Assembly: GCA_016784245.1 (NCBI GenBank)
Contig: JADHVA010000021.1
Location: 1 to 10,771, forward strand
Direction: 5' to 3'
DNA: 10,771 bases
DNA from: Nanobdellota archaeon
GTDB lineage: Archaea; Nanobdellota; Nanobdellia; SCGC-AAA011-G17; GW2011-AR17
This document shows positions 1 through 7,162 of the stretch, piece by piece. Position numbers and translations under genes: made by a program. The notes under the pieces were generated by a model. It did not search any database. It was not told the origin of the DNA and saw only the letters and a program-made list of their open reading frames with translations. How positions within the stretch are numbered: position 1 is the first letter of the stretch; every line of letters begins with the position of its first letter.

Positions 1-2
1 TA

Positions 3-293
3 ATTAGTTCTTGTAGAGAGTTTTCTTTAAATTCACAATTATCAAAAATTTATGATGAGAGAAATAAATTGTATGTTATACCAATATGGCATAGAAGATC
101 CATAAGTTTTGATGTTTATATTGCTAATCAAGAACATTCTATAATTTCCAAACCTGTTTCTAATGTTTTAGGAATTGGAGAATTAAGAGCTGTTTCAGTT
201 TTTGTAAAAAATTGTCGTAATTTAGATGAAAATTTAATTGTTGCTGAAGCTTTAAAATTAGAAAGTGGATTTTATTTTGAAGTTTATTATTAA
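3..293 (+). CDS. Unrecognised protein, C-terminal part (runs off left edge)
   Basis: The reading frame is open from the first complete codon (position 3) to a TAA at 291-293, so about 96 residues are visible and the true start is probably outside the window. A TTG at 69 could serve as a start, but I see no convincing TATA box or Shine-Dalgarno sequence for it, and the coding-like frame continues to its left. The visible part is a soluble, mixed alpha/beta-looking sequence with IPIWHRRSISFDVYI near the middle and an aromatic end, EVYY. There is no membrane segment and no motif I recognise. It converges on asnS with only 10 bases between the stops. Codon use is A/T-rich like its neighbours. I assign no function. 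Confidence 0.5.
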   Translation: MSSCREFSLNSQLSKIYDERNKLYVIPIWHRRSISFDVYIANQEHSIISKPVSNVLGIGELRAVSVFVKNCRNLDENLIVAEALKLESGFYFEVYY

Positions 294-295
294 AT

Positions 296-303
296 AAAAA
301 AAA
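296..303 (-). terminator. Oligo-T tract after asnS
   Basis: Read on the minus strand, a run of eight T follows the asnS stop codon directly. Archaeal RNA polymerase commonly terminates at T-rich tracts without a stable hairpin. It lies in the 10-base gap between two convergent genes. The region is AT-rich throughout, so the tract could occur by chance. Confidence 0.35.
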
Positions 304-1602
304 TTAAGGGTGGAACCTTTCTGGAGTTCTTGGGAATGCTATTGCATCTTTTATTGTTTCTAGTCCACAAATCCAAGAAATAACTCTTTCTACACCCATA
401 CCAAAACCACCATGAGGAATAGAACCATGTCTTCTTGTATCAAGATAGAAGTCATAATCTTTTGGATCTTCACCTTGCTTTTCTAGATTCGCAATAATTT
501 TACTTTCTTCTTCTTCTCTTTGTGAAGCACCAATTATTTCTCCATAACCTTCAGGACCAATAAGATCAAAACCAAGAACAACTTTGTCGTCGTCAGGATC
601 CGCTTTCATGTAAAATGCTTTTACTCCTTTTGGATATCTTGTAATAATAATTGGAGTTTTGTATAATCTTGAAAGCTCATCTTCCTCTTTAGTTCTAAGA
701 TCTTTTCCCCATTTAATTTTCATATTAGCTTTTTTATCTAAAATTTCTAAAGCTTCAGTATATGTTAATCTTGGAAATTTTTTCTTAACTGTTGGTTCTA
801 ATAGTTTTGGATCTCTATTTAATACTTTTAACTCTTCTAAGTTTTTTTCTAAAACTTCTTTTACAATATTTTTTATTAGAGCTTCAGCATGATCTTGTAA
901 CTCGTTAAAGTTTGTCCAAGCTTCTTCCATTTCAGCATGCCAATATTCAGTTAAGTGTCTAGAAGTTACAGATTTTTCTGCTCTAAATGAAGGAGCAATT
1001 GTGTAAATTTTTTCTAAAGCAAAAATTGCTGGTTCAGCTTGTAATTGCCAAGTCTGTGCTAAATATATCTTTTTTCCAAAATAAGGAAGTTCAAATACAG
1101 AAGATCCACCTTCAGCCTGTGTAGGTTGAAAAATTGGTGAATGATATTCATAAAATTCTTTAGATCTAAAATAATTGTGAATAGCTCCAAAGACTGTACT
1201 TCTAACTTTTAAGATTGCAGTCATTTTTCTTGATCTTAACCATAAATGCCTTTTGTCAGCTAAAAATTCTTTACTTAGATCTTTTTGTATTGGATAGTTT
1301 TCACAAAGACCAATTATATTTAATTTGTTAACAGAAACTTCAAAACCAGTCGGTGCTCTTTTATCTTCTTTGATAGTACCTTCAATCTCTAAGGAGGTTT
1401 CTATTTTGATTCTTTTAGCATCTGCCCAAATCTCTTCTGAGACTGCTTTTTTTTCTAAAACACATTGAATTATATTTGAAGAGTCTCTTAGAATAATAAA
1501 TATTAAATTATTAGATCCACGTTCCCTATAACACCAACCTCTTAGTTTTACTTTGCCTGACTTTTGCTCAATTGCTTTTTGTATAGATATTGTGGATTTC
1601 AT
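304..1602 (-). CDS. asnS: Asparaginyl-tRNA synthetase (AsnRS), class IIb
   Basis: It charges tRNA-Asn with asparagine, using ATP, in the cytoplasm. The protein has 432 residues, usual for archaeal AsnRS. An N-terminal OB-fold anticodon-binding domain covers about residues 15-100, with GW at 22-23. The class II catalytic domain follows. Motif 2 starts FRAEKS at 206-211 and continues to WHAE at 221-224; H/E residues here are typical of AsnRS, where AspRS has the D-F-E pattern. Motif 3, GMGVER, is at 401-406, and the C-terminus reads FPRTPERFHP. These intact motifs argue against an asparagine-synthetase-related paralogue. The start is an ATG with a TATA box 29-30 bases ahead, so the mRNA is probably leaderless. 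It lies 36 bases downstream of pepF on the same strand but appears to have its own promoter. AspRS of similar build is encoded at 5807-7120. I am confident of the AsnRS call. Confidence 0.92.
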   Translation of the reverse strand: MKSTISIQKAIEQKSGKVKLRGWCYRERGSNNLIFIILRDSSNIIQCVLEKKAVSEEIWADAKRIKIETSLEIEGTIKEDKRAPTGFEVSVNKLNIIGLCENYPIQKDLSKEFLADKRHLWLRSRKMTAILKVRSTVFGAIHNYFRSKEFYEYHSPIFQPTQAEGGSSVFELPYFGKKIYLAQTWQLQAEPAIFALEKIYTIAPSFRAEKSVTSRHLTEYWHAEMEEAWTNFNELQDHAEALIKNIVKEVLEKNLEELKVLNRDPKLLEPTVKKKFPRLTYTEALEILDKKANMKIKWGKDLRTKEEDELSRLYKTPIIITRYPKGVKAFYMKADPDDDKVVLGFDLIGPEGYGEIIGASQREEEESKIIANLEKQGEDPKDYDFYLDTRRHGSIPHGGFGMGVERVISWICGLETIKDAIAFPRTPERFHP

Positions 1603-1627
1603 TGTGTTTATGAGAAAGAAATAGTGA

Positions 1628-1635
1628 TTTATATA
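1628..1635 (-). promoter_or_regulatory. TATA box of asnS
   Basis: The minus strand reads TATATAAA, centred 29-30 bases before the asnS ATG, with A-rich sequence just upstream where TFB would bind. It sits right after the pepF stop codon (1639-1641). asnS can therefore be transcribed independently of pepF, giving a leaderless or nearly leaderless mRNA. Confidence 0.65.
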
Positions 1636-1638
1636 TTT

Positions 1639-3393
1639 TTAGGATAGTTTTTTTAGTTCTTCTAACCATTCTTTAATTAAATCAAAGCCAGCTTGCCAGA
1701 ATTTTTCTTTACTTATATCAAATCCTTCTTTTTTTAGTAATACTTGAGGATCTACTGAGCCTCCAGCAGACAGTATTCTTTCAAATTTAGGAATAAATGT
1801 TTTTCCTTCTTTTTTATATTGTTGATATAAAGCCATTGAAAGTAAATCTCCAAAGGAATATCCATAACAATAGAAAGGAAAATAGAAGAAATGTGAAACA
1901 TATAACCATTCATATTTGAAACTATCAGGAATAATTAAAGAATCTCCAAATTGTTCTTTTAGATTGTCTAAATACATTTGACTGATATCATCTTCAGTAA
2001 AGCCCTTTGGAATATTATTGTGAGCATCCATTTCAAATTTTGTAAAATATATTTGTCTAATTATTGTTGCATAGGAATCTGAGATTTTTTCAATCAGTAA
2101 TGCTCTTTTTTCTTCCTTTGAAGATTCTTTTAGTAAATATTCAAAAAGTAAAAGCTCACAGAATGTTGAAGCTGTTTCACATAAAGGGATTGGTGCATGA
2201 GAAACTGAATGTGGTAAGTCACTTGTGTATAAATCATGAATAGCATGACCAAGTTCGTGAGCTACTGTGCTAACATCTCTTTTAGTTTCTGTAAAATTTA
2301 GTAATACATAAGGAGTAATTTCAGGTGTAATGGACATACAGAAAGCTCCTGAGGTTTTATTTTTACTAGGGTGCGAATCTATATGAGACTCATTAAATAA
2401 CTTTAGAGCTTTATTATAAAACTCTAGATGGAAGTCTTGAAAGACTTTGAGAACAATTTCTTTGCTTTCGTTTAAAGAGATTTTAGTTTCTTTTTTCTTT
2501 ATAGGAGCATAAATGTCTGTTCTATTTAATTTTTTTAATTTTAAGTATTTAGCTTTTAACTTGAAATATTCTTGGTAAATATTTATATTTTTTTTACAAG
2601 TTTTGATCAAAGTATTTATTGTTTTATCGTCTAGATGATTGTTAATATTTCTTACATTAATTGGGGTTTCATATTTCCTTAACTCTTGTTCAAGTTTCCA
2701 ATCTTTGATTATAGCAGAATAAATTGTGAAAATTGTTTCTTTGTGTTCTTTGTATGTATTTAAGAAAGAAAGATATGACTCTTTTCTTTCATTTTTATTT
2801 GTAGAAAACCAATATTTTTTAATTTCATCAACATTATCAATTTTTTTATTTTGAAATTTAAAAGTGAAATTTGTTATAATTTTTTCATATAACTCTGGAA
2901 TAACTCCTATTCCAAACATATCTTTTTTGTGAATAATGCTTTCAATTTCTTCAGAAAGTGTATGTTTTGCTTTTTCTCTGGAATAATTTAGATTATATTC
3001 ATGTTGAGGTAATGAAGAAAAAAGTCTTTTAGCATTTTTATCATCTAGTTTATTTTTTTCACTTAAACCTTGAATCCAATGTGATATTGGTCTTTCTTTA
3101 TCTGAGATTTTAATTTGAAGATCTTCAAGTAAAGGTTCTAATTTCATAACTTCTTGAGATTTTGTATCTAATGATGATTTTAGTGAAAGATATGTACTTA
3201 ATCTGGATAGTTTTTTTCCTAATTCTTCTTCAAATTGAATTAATTCTATAAATTCTTTACTTGACATCTTTGGAGAGAGTTTATTTTTGTAAAAATCGAA
3301 TCTTGAAAATGATTTTTTTAGATCATTTAGTATTTTTTTAAATTCTTTTTCATCTTTGATAACATGAGAAATATCCCAGTTTAATTTTTCCAT
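1639..3393 (-). CDS. pepF: M3-family oligoendopeptidase F (zinc metallopeptidase)
   Basis: It is predicted to hydrolyse short peptides in the cytoplasm, finishing proteasomal and other protein breakdown. The protein has 584 residues, close to the usual 590-610 of PepF. The zinc site is H379-E-L-G-H383, with E380 as general base. The third ligand is probably E406 in LCETAST, 23 residues after H383, which matches the PepF pattern. Upstream, GAFCMS and LLNFTETKRDV are typical of the family. The tyrosine-rich segment FYCYGYSFGD near residue 530 corresponds to the conserved substrate-binding tyrosines. The N-terminal half is helical and charged, as in the oligopeptidase F N-terminal domain. There is no signal peptide, so the enzyme should be cytosolic. 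It is divergent from the HAD gene at 3477. The start is an ATG with a TTTAAAT box 27 bases upstream. PepF and not thimet oligopeptidase is favoured by length and by sequence around the zinc site. Confidence 0.9.
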   Translation of the reverse strand: MEKLNWDISHVIKDEKEFKKILNDLKKSFSRFDFYKNKLSPKMSSKEFIELIQFEEELGKKLSRLSTYLSLKSSLDTKSQEVMKLEPLLEDLQIKISDKERPISHWIQGLSEKNKLDDKNAKRLFSSLPQHEYNLNYSREKAKHTLSEEIESIIHKKDMFGIGVIPELYEKIITNFTFKFQNKKIDNVDEIKKYWFSTNKNERKESYLSFLNTYKEHKETIFTIYSAIIKDWKLEQELRKYETPINVRNINNHLDDKTINTLIKTCKKNINIYQEYFKLKAKYLKLKKLNRTDIYAPIKKKETKISLNESKEIVLKVFQDFHLEFYNKALKLFNESHIDSHPSKNKTSGAFCMSITPEITPYVLLNFTETKRDVSTVAHELGHAIHDLYTSDLPHSVSHAPIPLCETASTFCELLLFEYLLKESSKEEKRALLIEKISDSYATIIRQIYFTKFEMDAHNNIPKGFTEDDISQMYLDNLKEQFGDSLIIPDSFKYEWLYVSHFFYFPFYCYGYSFGDLLSMALYQQYKKEGKTFIPKFERILSAGGSVDPQVLLKKEGFDISKEKFWQAGFDLIKEWLEELKKLS

Positions 3394-3416
3394 CTTTTTA
3401 GACTAGTTTTTAGATG

Positions 3417-3423
3417 ATTTAAA
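3417..3423 (-). promoter_or_regulatory. TATA-like box of pepF
   Basis: The minus strand reads TTTAAAT, centred 27 bases before the pepF ATG, the right spacing for transcription to begin at the start codon. It is weaker than the divergent box at 3445-3452, but the spacing matches other genes in this window. Confidence 0.5.
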
Positions 3424-3444
3424 GCTTTCTGTATTTTGGTAAAA

Positions 3445-3452
3445 TATATAAA
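3445..3452 (+). promoter_or_regulatory. TATA box of the HAD-HAD-(tgt) cluster
   Basis: TATATAAA, centred 28-29 bases before the ATG at 3477 and preceded by a TFB-site-like GTAAAA. It is one of the best TATA boxes in the window. No Shine-Dalgarno sequence precedes the ATG, so the mRNA is probably leaderless. It is back to back with the pepF promoter. Confidence 0.7.
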
Positions 3453-3476
3453 GGCATTCTTAATTATTTTTTTGGT

Positions 3477-4097
3477 ATGTTGATTGGAGTAGATATGGAT
3501 GATGTAATTTTTCCTTATAATCGAGGATTTCTTTTATTTCATAATGCGAATTTTGGTACTAATTTGAGAAGAGAGCATTTTAGACATTTTAGTTATAAAA
3601 CTGTTTTAGAAAATATAGGAATAAATGTCACTCATGAAGAAGTTTCTAGAAGAATTGTTGCTTATGAAAGTTCTGTTTTCTTTAGAGATAGAGATGTAAT
3701 ACCTGGTTCTAAAAAAGGTTTAAGAGAATTAAAAAATAAGAAACATGAATTAGTAATTATTACTTCAAGAAGAGAAGAACTTGAAAGTTTATCTCGTGAA
3801 TGGGTTGAGAAACATTTTGAGGCTATTTTTGATGAAATTTATTTTGCATCAAGAGATCCAAGAATTGGAGGAAAATCTAAATTTCAACATTGTATAGAAT
3901 TAAATGTTGATGTATTACTTGAAGACCAATTTGAAAATTCTTTACTTTGTGAATATGCTGTACAGAAGTGTGTATATCTATTTGATGCACCTTGGAATAG
4001 ACCTTGGCAAAGAATTGGAAGATCTAATCAATCAAGTAAATTGCCTCCTGGAGTTACTAGAGTTAAAGGTTGGAATGATATAGGGATGTATTTGTAA
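3477..4097 (+). CDS. HAD-superfamily phosphatase, NT5C/5'(3')-nucleotidase-like (copy 1)
   Basis: This is probably a Mg2+-dependent phosphatase acting on a nucleotide or similar small phosphate ester in the cytosol; the substrate is unknown. All four HAD motifs are visible in its 206 residues. Motif I is DMDDV at 6-10, with D6 as nucleophile and D8 as acid/base. Motif II is ITSR at 95-98. The motif III lysine is K133 or K135, and motif IV is ED at 149-150. The C-terminal APWNR (171-175) followed by GVTRVKGWNDI resembles the P-(Y/W)-N and RV..W.EI pattern of NT5C-type deoxynucleotidases. A helical cap probably lies between motifs I and II (about 15-75). It is the first gene of a cluster: its TAA is followed at once by the ATG of a paralogue (TAAATG), then tgt, so the three are probably linked in function. 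A role in 7-deazaguanine salvage is possible but is inference only. Confidence 0.75.
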   Translation: MLIGVDMDDVIFPYNRGFLLFHNANFGTNLRREHFRHFSYKTVLENIGINVTHEEVSRRIVAYESSVFFRDRDVIPGSKKGLRELKNKKHELVIITSRREELESLSREWVEKHFEAIFDEIYFASRDPRIGGKSKFQHCIELNVDVLLEDQFENSLLCEYAVQKCVYLFDAPWNRPWQRIGRSNQSSKLPPGVTRVKGWNDIGMYL

Positions 4098-4679
4098 ATG
4101 TTAATAGCAACAGATTGGGATGATGTAGGAGTTGAATGTTTTAGACCATTTGTAGAATTTTTTAATGAGTTGAATGGAACTTCTGTTAAGTATGAGGATT
4201 TGAATTCTTATTATGAGATGTATAATCTTTTTGGAATGGGTAGGGAAATGATGCATAAGACATTTAATGAATTTTATGATACAGGTATGATGAATAAAAT
4301 TACCGCAATTGAAGGTTCTGAAGATTTGTATCAAAGTTTAAAAGATAAAGGACATGAATTAATTGTTATTACTTCAAGACCTGTTATTAGAATAGATGAT
4401 ACTTTAGAACAAATTGAAAGATTGATTCCAGGATTAATTTCTGAAGTATATTTTACAGATTTGCCTTTTATAGATAATGGAAGAGGTAGTAAGAAAGATA
4501 TTTGTAAAACTTTAGGTGTTGATGTTTTAATTGAAGATTGTTATGAAAATTTGGAATCTTGTTTGCCTCATTTACAAAAAGGATTTTTATTAAAGAGGCC
4601 TTGGAATAGAAATATTGCTGGTTTACCTCGTAAAGTGACTAGAGTTGAAGATCCAAGAGAAATTTTGAAATATATATAA
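4098..4679 (+). CDS. HAD-superfamily phosphatase, NT5C/5'(3')-nucleotidase-like (copy 2)
   Basis: A paralogue of the preceding gene, 193 residues, with all HAD catalytic residues kept: DWDDV at 6-10 (D6 nucleophile, D8 acid/base), ITSR at 91-94, K132/K133, and ED at 146-147. It shares the PWNR element (168-171) and the VTRVEDPREI C-terminal end with copy 1. The cap between motifs I and II differs strongly: it is rich in Met, Tyr and Phe here (about residues 15-68), while copy 1 has more basic residues. The cap sets substrate choice in HAD enzymes, so the two copies probably act on different substrates or form a heteromer. Start and stop are fixed by the TAAATG junction with copy 1; no strong Shine-Dalgarno sequence is present, so translation is probably coupled. 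The tgt ATG lies 39 bases downstream. The exact substrate cannot be read from the sequence. Confidence 0.75.
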   Translation: MLIATDWDDVGVECFRPFVEFFNELNGTSVKYEDLNSYYEMYNLFGMGREMMHKTFNEFYDTGMMNKITAIEGSEDLYQSLKDKGHELIVITSRPVIRIDDTLEQIERLIPGLISEVYFTDLPFIDNGRGSKKDICKTLGVDVLIEDCYENLESCLPHLQKGFLLKRPWNRNIAGLPRKVTRVEDPREILKYI

Positions 4680-4690
4680 TTGAAAAGTTT

Positions 4691-4698
4691 TTTAAATA
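4691..4698 (+). promoter_or_regulatory. Possible internal TATA box before tgt
   Basis: TTTAAATA, centred 24-25 bases before the ATG at 4719. The spacing suits a leaderless tgt transcript and supports ATG 4719 over the TTG at 4680 as the start. tgt could then be expressed both from this site and by read-through from the HAD promoter. The AT-rich background makes chance matches likely. Confidence 0.4.
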
Positions 4699-4718
4699 GA
4701 CTTTTTTCTCTTTGTAGT

Positions 4719-5810
4719 ATGTTTAATTTGATAAATGAAGATGGGAATGCAAGAACTGGTGTTTTAGAAAGAGAAGGAAGAAAAGTTGAAACTCCTTTTT
4801 TTATGCCTGTTGCTACAAGGGCAGTTGGTAGATTTGTTGCTTCTGATGATTATAATCTAAGTAAAACAGATGCAATTATTTGTAATGCTTTTCTTTTATC
4901 TTTGAATCCAGGTTTGGAAACTTTTGAAAAGTTTGGAGGAGTTCATAATTTTATGAATTATAATAAATTTATTTTTACAGATTGTGGTGGATTTCAAATG
5001 TTGAGAGATAATTTGTTAGAAGAAACTACAAACAATGGAATTTTGTTCAAGAATCCACATGGTAAAGATGTTTTTATGAGAGCTTCTAAAACAATGGAAA
5101 TTGGAGAAAAAATAGATGCTGATGTAATTATGGCACTAGATTGTGTTTTGCCCTATGGTAAAGAAAAGAAAGATTATGAAGAAGCTTTAGTGAAATCACA
5201 TAAATGGAGTAAGCAATGTAAGGATTTACATAAAACAAGTCATTTACTTTTTGGAATTACACAAGGTGGAACTTTTGAAGATTTGAGAGTTGATAGTGCT
5301 AAAGCAATTAATGAAATAGATTTTGATGGGAATGCTATTGGTGGTTTAGGAATTGGAGAAACAAATGAAGAAATGTATAATATGATTAAAATTTCTGTAC
5401 CACATTTGAATAAAAATAAACCTAGATATTTAATGGGTATTGGGAAGCCCGAACAAATTTTAGAATGTGTTGAAAGAGGAGTTGATGTTTTTGATTCTAT
5501 TTATCCTCAGAAAAATGGTAGACATGGAATGATGTTTACATTTAAGGGAAGATTAGATTTAGGACAAGTGAAACATAAATTTGATAAAACTCCTATCGAT
5601 GTAGATTGTGGATGTTTTGTTTGTAAGAATTATTCTAGAGGATATCTTAGATATTTGTTAAAAAAAGATGATGCTGTTGGAAAAAGATATTTGACTATAC
5701 ATAATATTTATTTTATGCAAGAGTTTATGAGGAAAATTAGAGAAAGTATTAAAGAAAATAAATTTCAAAAATTTAAAGAAGAATTTTTAAAAAATTGGAA
5801 AAAAATTTAA
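4719..5810 (+). CDS. tgt: tRNA-guanine transglycosylase, bacterial/queuosine type
   Basis: It exchanges a guanine in tRNA for a 7-deazaguanine base, predicted here at wobble position 34. From ATG 4719 the protein has 363 residues, near the 370-390 of bacterial TGT and far from the ~580 of archaeosine TGT; there is no PUA domain. Visible residues (bacterial Zymomonas numbering in brackets): D88 in TDCGGFQ [D102], D141 [D156], the QGG loop 182-184, nucleophile D259 in VFDS [D280], and zinc ligands C297, C299, C302 and H328. The stretch CKNYSRGYL after the zinc site is of the bacterial kind. Oddities: V143 replaces the usual Cys158 and I212 replaces Val233, both in the base pocket, and YPQKNGRHG replaces the usual PTR segment. 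I prefer ATG 4719 because the TTG at 4680 adds 13 residues not seen in TGTs and a TATA-like box precedes 4719. It follows two HAD genes and overlaps the aspS stop by 4 bases. Confidence 0.85.
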   Translation: MFNLINEDGNARTGVLEREGRKVETPFFMPVATRAVGRFVASDDYNLSKTDAIICNAFLLSLNPGLETFEKFGGVHNFMNYNKFIFTDCGGFQMLRDNLLEETTNNGILFKNPHGKDVFMRASKTMEIGEKIDADVIMALDCVLPYGKEKKDYEEALVKSHKWSKQCKDLHKTSHLLFGITQGGTFEDLRVDSAKAINEIDFDGNAIGGLGIGETNEEMYNMIKISVPHLNKNKPRYLMGIGKPEQILECVERGVDVFDSIYPQKNGRHGMMFTFKGRLDLGQVKHKFDKTPIDVDCGCFVCKNYSRGYLRYLLKKDDAVGKRYLTIHNIYFMQEFMRKIRESIKENKFQKFKEEFLKNWKKI

Positions 5811-7120
5811 GGTGTTAACCTTTCTGGATCTCTTGGTAATAAGATTGCTTCTCTAACATTCTCTAAATCTAACATTCTGGAAGTAATTCTGTCTAAACCA
5901 AGACCAACTCCACCATGAGGAGGACATCCAAATCTGAAAATGTTTTTGTAGAAATCTAATTTGTTTAGATCAAGACCTTTTTCTTTACATTGTGCTTCAA
6001 GAACTTCTAATCTGTGTTCTCTCTGAGCACCAGTTGCAATTTCTACACCTTTGTATAATAAGTCAAAAGACTTTGTTAATTTTTTATCTTCAGGTCTCAT
6101 GTGATAGAAAGGTCTTTTTGTCCAAGGGAAATCTGTTAAGAAAACAAAATCACAATCATGCTTTTCTTTTACATATTCTGAGAACATTTTTTCACCTTCT
6201 GGATCTAAATCTTCATCCTCAGGAATATCTTTACCTTTAGTTTTTAGAATTTCTCTAACCTCAATCATAGAAATTCTTGGAATTTTATCAGGAATATTTA
6301 CTTGAACATTTAATGTTTCAAGTTCTCTCTTGGAGTTTTCTTTTATGTTTGTAAGAACATGTTTTAAAAATTTTTCAACCATATCCATAATCTCAGTTTC
6401 ATCTTTTGTAAAACCCATCTCAAAATCAATACCTGTGAATTCAGTTAAGTGTCTTGTAGTGTGAGATTTTTCAGCTCTGAAAACAGTACCAATGTCGTAA
6501 ACTCTTTCTAAACCAGAAGCAACAAACATTTGTTTGTAAACTTGAGGAGATTGAGCTAAAGCTGCTGTTTTTTCAAAATATGGGATTTTAAATTCTTCAG
6601 CACCTGATTCTACACCTGAAGCAGTTAATTTTGGTGATTGAACTGCAATAAATCCTTCATTCTCAAAGAAATTAACAGTTGAACTATAAATTTTTGATCT
6701 GATTACAAAAATATTTTTTACTTTTTCTCTTCTTAAGTCTAAAAATCTGTAATCTAATCTTTTGTCAATGTTAGTTGTAGTATCTTCAGACATTTCAATT
6801 GGTAATGGAGCTTCTGAATTGTTTAGAATGTTTAATTCTTTTGCTTCAATTTCTATTTCACCAGTTGGTAAATCTTTTTTAACTTGATTTTCAGGTCTTG
6901 CATTAACAATTCCTTTGATTTGAATAACAGCTTCCTTTTTTAGATCCTTAGCTTTTTCAGTTAAATCCTTGTTCACAAAAATCTGAACTATCCCAGTTCG
7001 ATCTCTTAGTACAATGAATGATATTTTTCCAGAAACTCTTATAGTGTCAACCCAGCCACAAAGTGTAATTTCATTGCTGACATTGTCTTTATTTATTTCT
7101 CCACAGTTGTTGGTTTTCAT
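5807..7120 (-). CDS. aspS: Aspartyl-tRNA synthetase (AspRS), archaeal/eukaryotic type
   Basis: It charges tRNA-Asp with aspartate in the cytoplasm. The protein has 437 residues and lacks the ~100-residue GAD insertion of bacterial AspRS, so it is the archaeal/eukaryotic type. An OB-fold anticodon-binding domain covers about residues 1-105, and the catalytic domain follows. QSPQ is at 190-193. Motif 2 begins FRAEKSHTTRH at 214 and reaches GIDFE at 230-234, the AspRS pattern. Motif 3, GLGLDR, is at 406-411, and the C-terminus reads LPRDPERLTP. Two OB-fold positions that separate discriminating from non-discriminating archaeal AspRS appear to be D25 (after GWV) and P85 (before TG), a mixed signature, although asnS is present. 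The start is an ATG with a TATA box 26-27 bases upstream, hence a leaderless mRNA. It converges on tgt with a 4-base stop overlap. Confidence 0.93.
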   Translation of the reverse strand: MKTNNCGEINKDNVSNEITLCGWVDTIRVSGKISFIVLRDRTGIVQIFVNKDLTEKAKDLKKEAVIQIKGIVNARPENQVKKDLPTGEIEIEAKELNILNNSEAPLPIEMSEDTTTNIDKRLDYRFLDLRREKVKNIFVIRSKIYSSTVNFFENEGFIAVQSPKLTASGVESGAEEFKIPYFEKTAALAQSPQVYKQMFVASGLERVYDIGTVFRAEKSHTTRHLTEFTGIDFEMGFTKDETEIMDMVEKFLKHVLTNIKENSKRELETLNVQVNIPDKIPRISMIEVREILKTKGKDIPEDEDLDPEGEKMFSEYVKEKHDCDFVFLTDFPWTKRPFYHMRPEDKKLTKSFDLLYKGVEIATGAQREHRLEVLEAQCKEKGLDLNKLDFYKNIFRFGCPPHGGVGLGLDRITSRMLDLENVREAILLPRDPERLTP

Positions 7121-7142
7121 AAGAAAAAAAGAAATTATTGGA

Positions 7143-7150
7143 ATTTATAA
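7143..7150 (-). promoter_or_regulatory. TATA box of aspS
   Basis: The minus strand reads TTATAAAT, centred 26-27 bases before the aspS ATG, near the ideal archaeal spacing for transcription starting at the ATG. No Shine-Dalgarno sequence precedes the ATG. The box lies in the 42-base gap after the small gene at 7163-7399, so aspS probably has its own promoter. Confidence 0.65.
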
Positions 7151-7162
7151 GTATTCCTCTAT

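Noticed and set aside
659..892. Plus-strand open frame inside asnS
   Set aside because: It lies opposite well-supported coding sequence for AsnRS and has low-complexity Ser/Phe-rich content, as expected of a shadow frame.
304..1602. Asparagine-synthetase-related AsnRS paralogue, or a second AspRS
   Set aside because: The OB-fold domain and both motif 2 and motif 3 arginines are kept, and motif 2 has the W-H-x-E pattern of AsnRS, unlike the D-F-E of the AspRS in the same window.
4101..4334. Minus-strand open frame opposite HAD copy 2
   Set aside because: It is antisense to a gene with all catalytic motifs intact and is rich in Ile, His and Lys from the AT-rich complement.
4680..4718. TTG start for tgt immediately after the HAD stop, adding 13 N-terminal residues
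   Set aside because: The extra residues do not match the usual TGT N-terminus, whereas ATG 4719 begins right at the typical opening and has a TATA-like box 24-25 bases upstream.
4719..5810. Archaeosine TGT (arcTGT) or the DNA-modifying paralogue DpdA
   Set aside because: Length is about 363 residues with no PUA region, and the zinc-site and NYSRGYL pattern are those of bacterial tRNA TGT; no DNA-modification genes are nearby.
5992..6240. Plus-strand open frame inside aspS
   Set aside because: It is antisense to the AspRS catalytic domain, has no promoter signal and has shadow-like composition.
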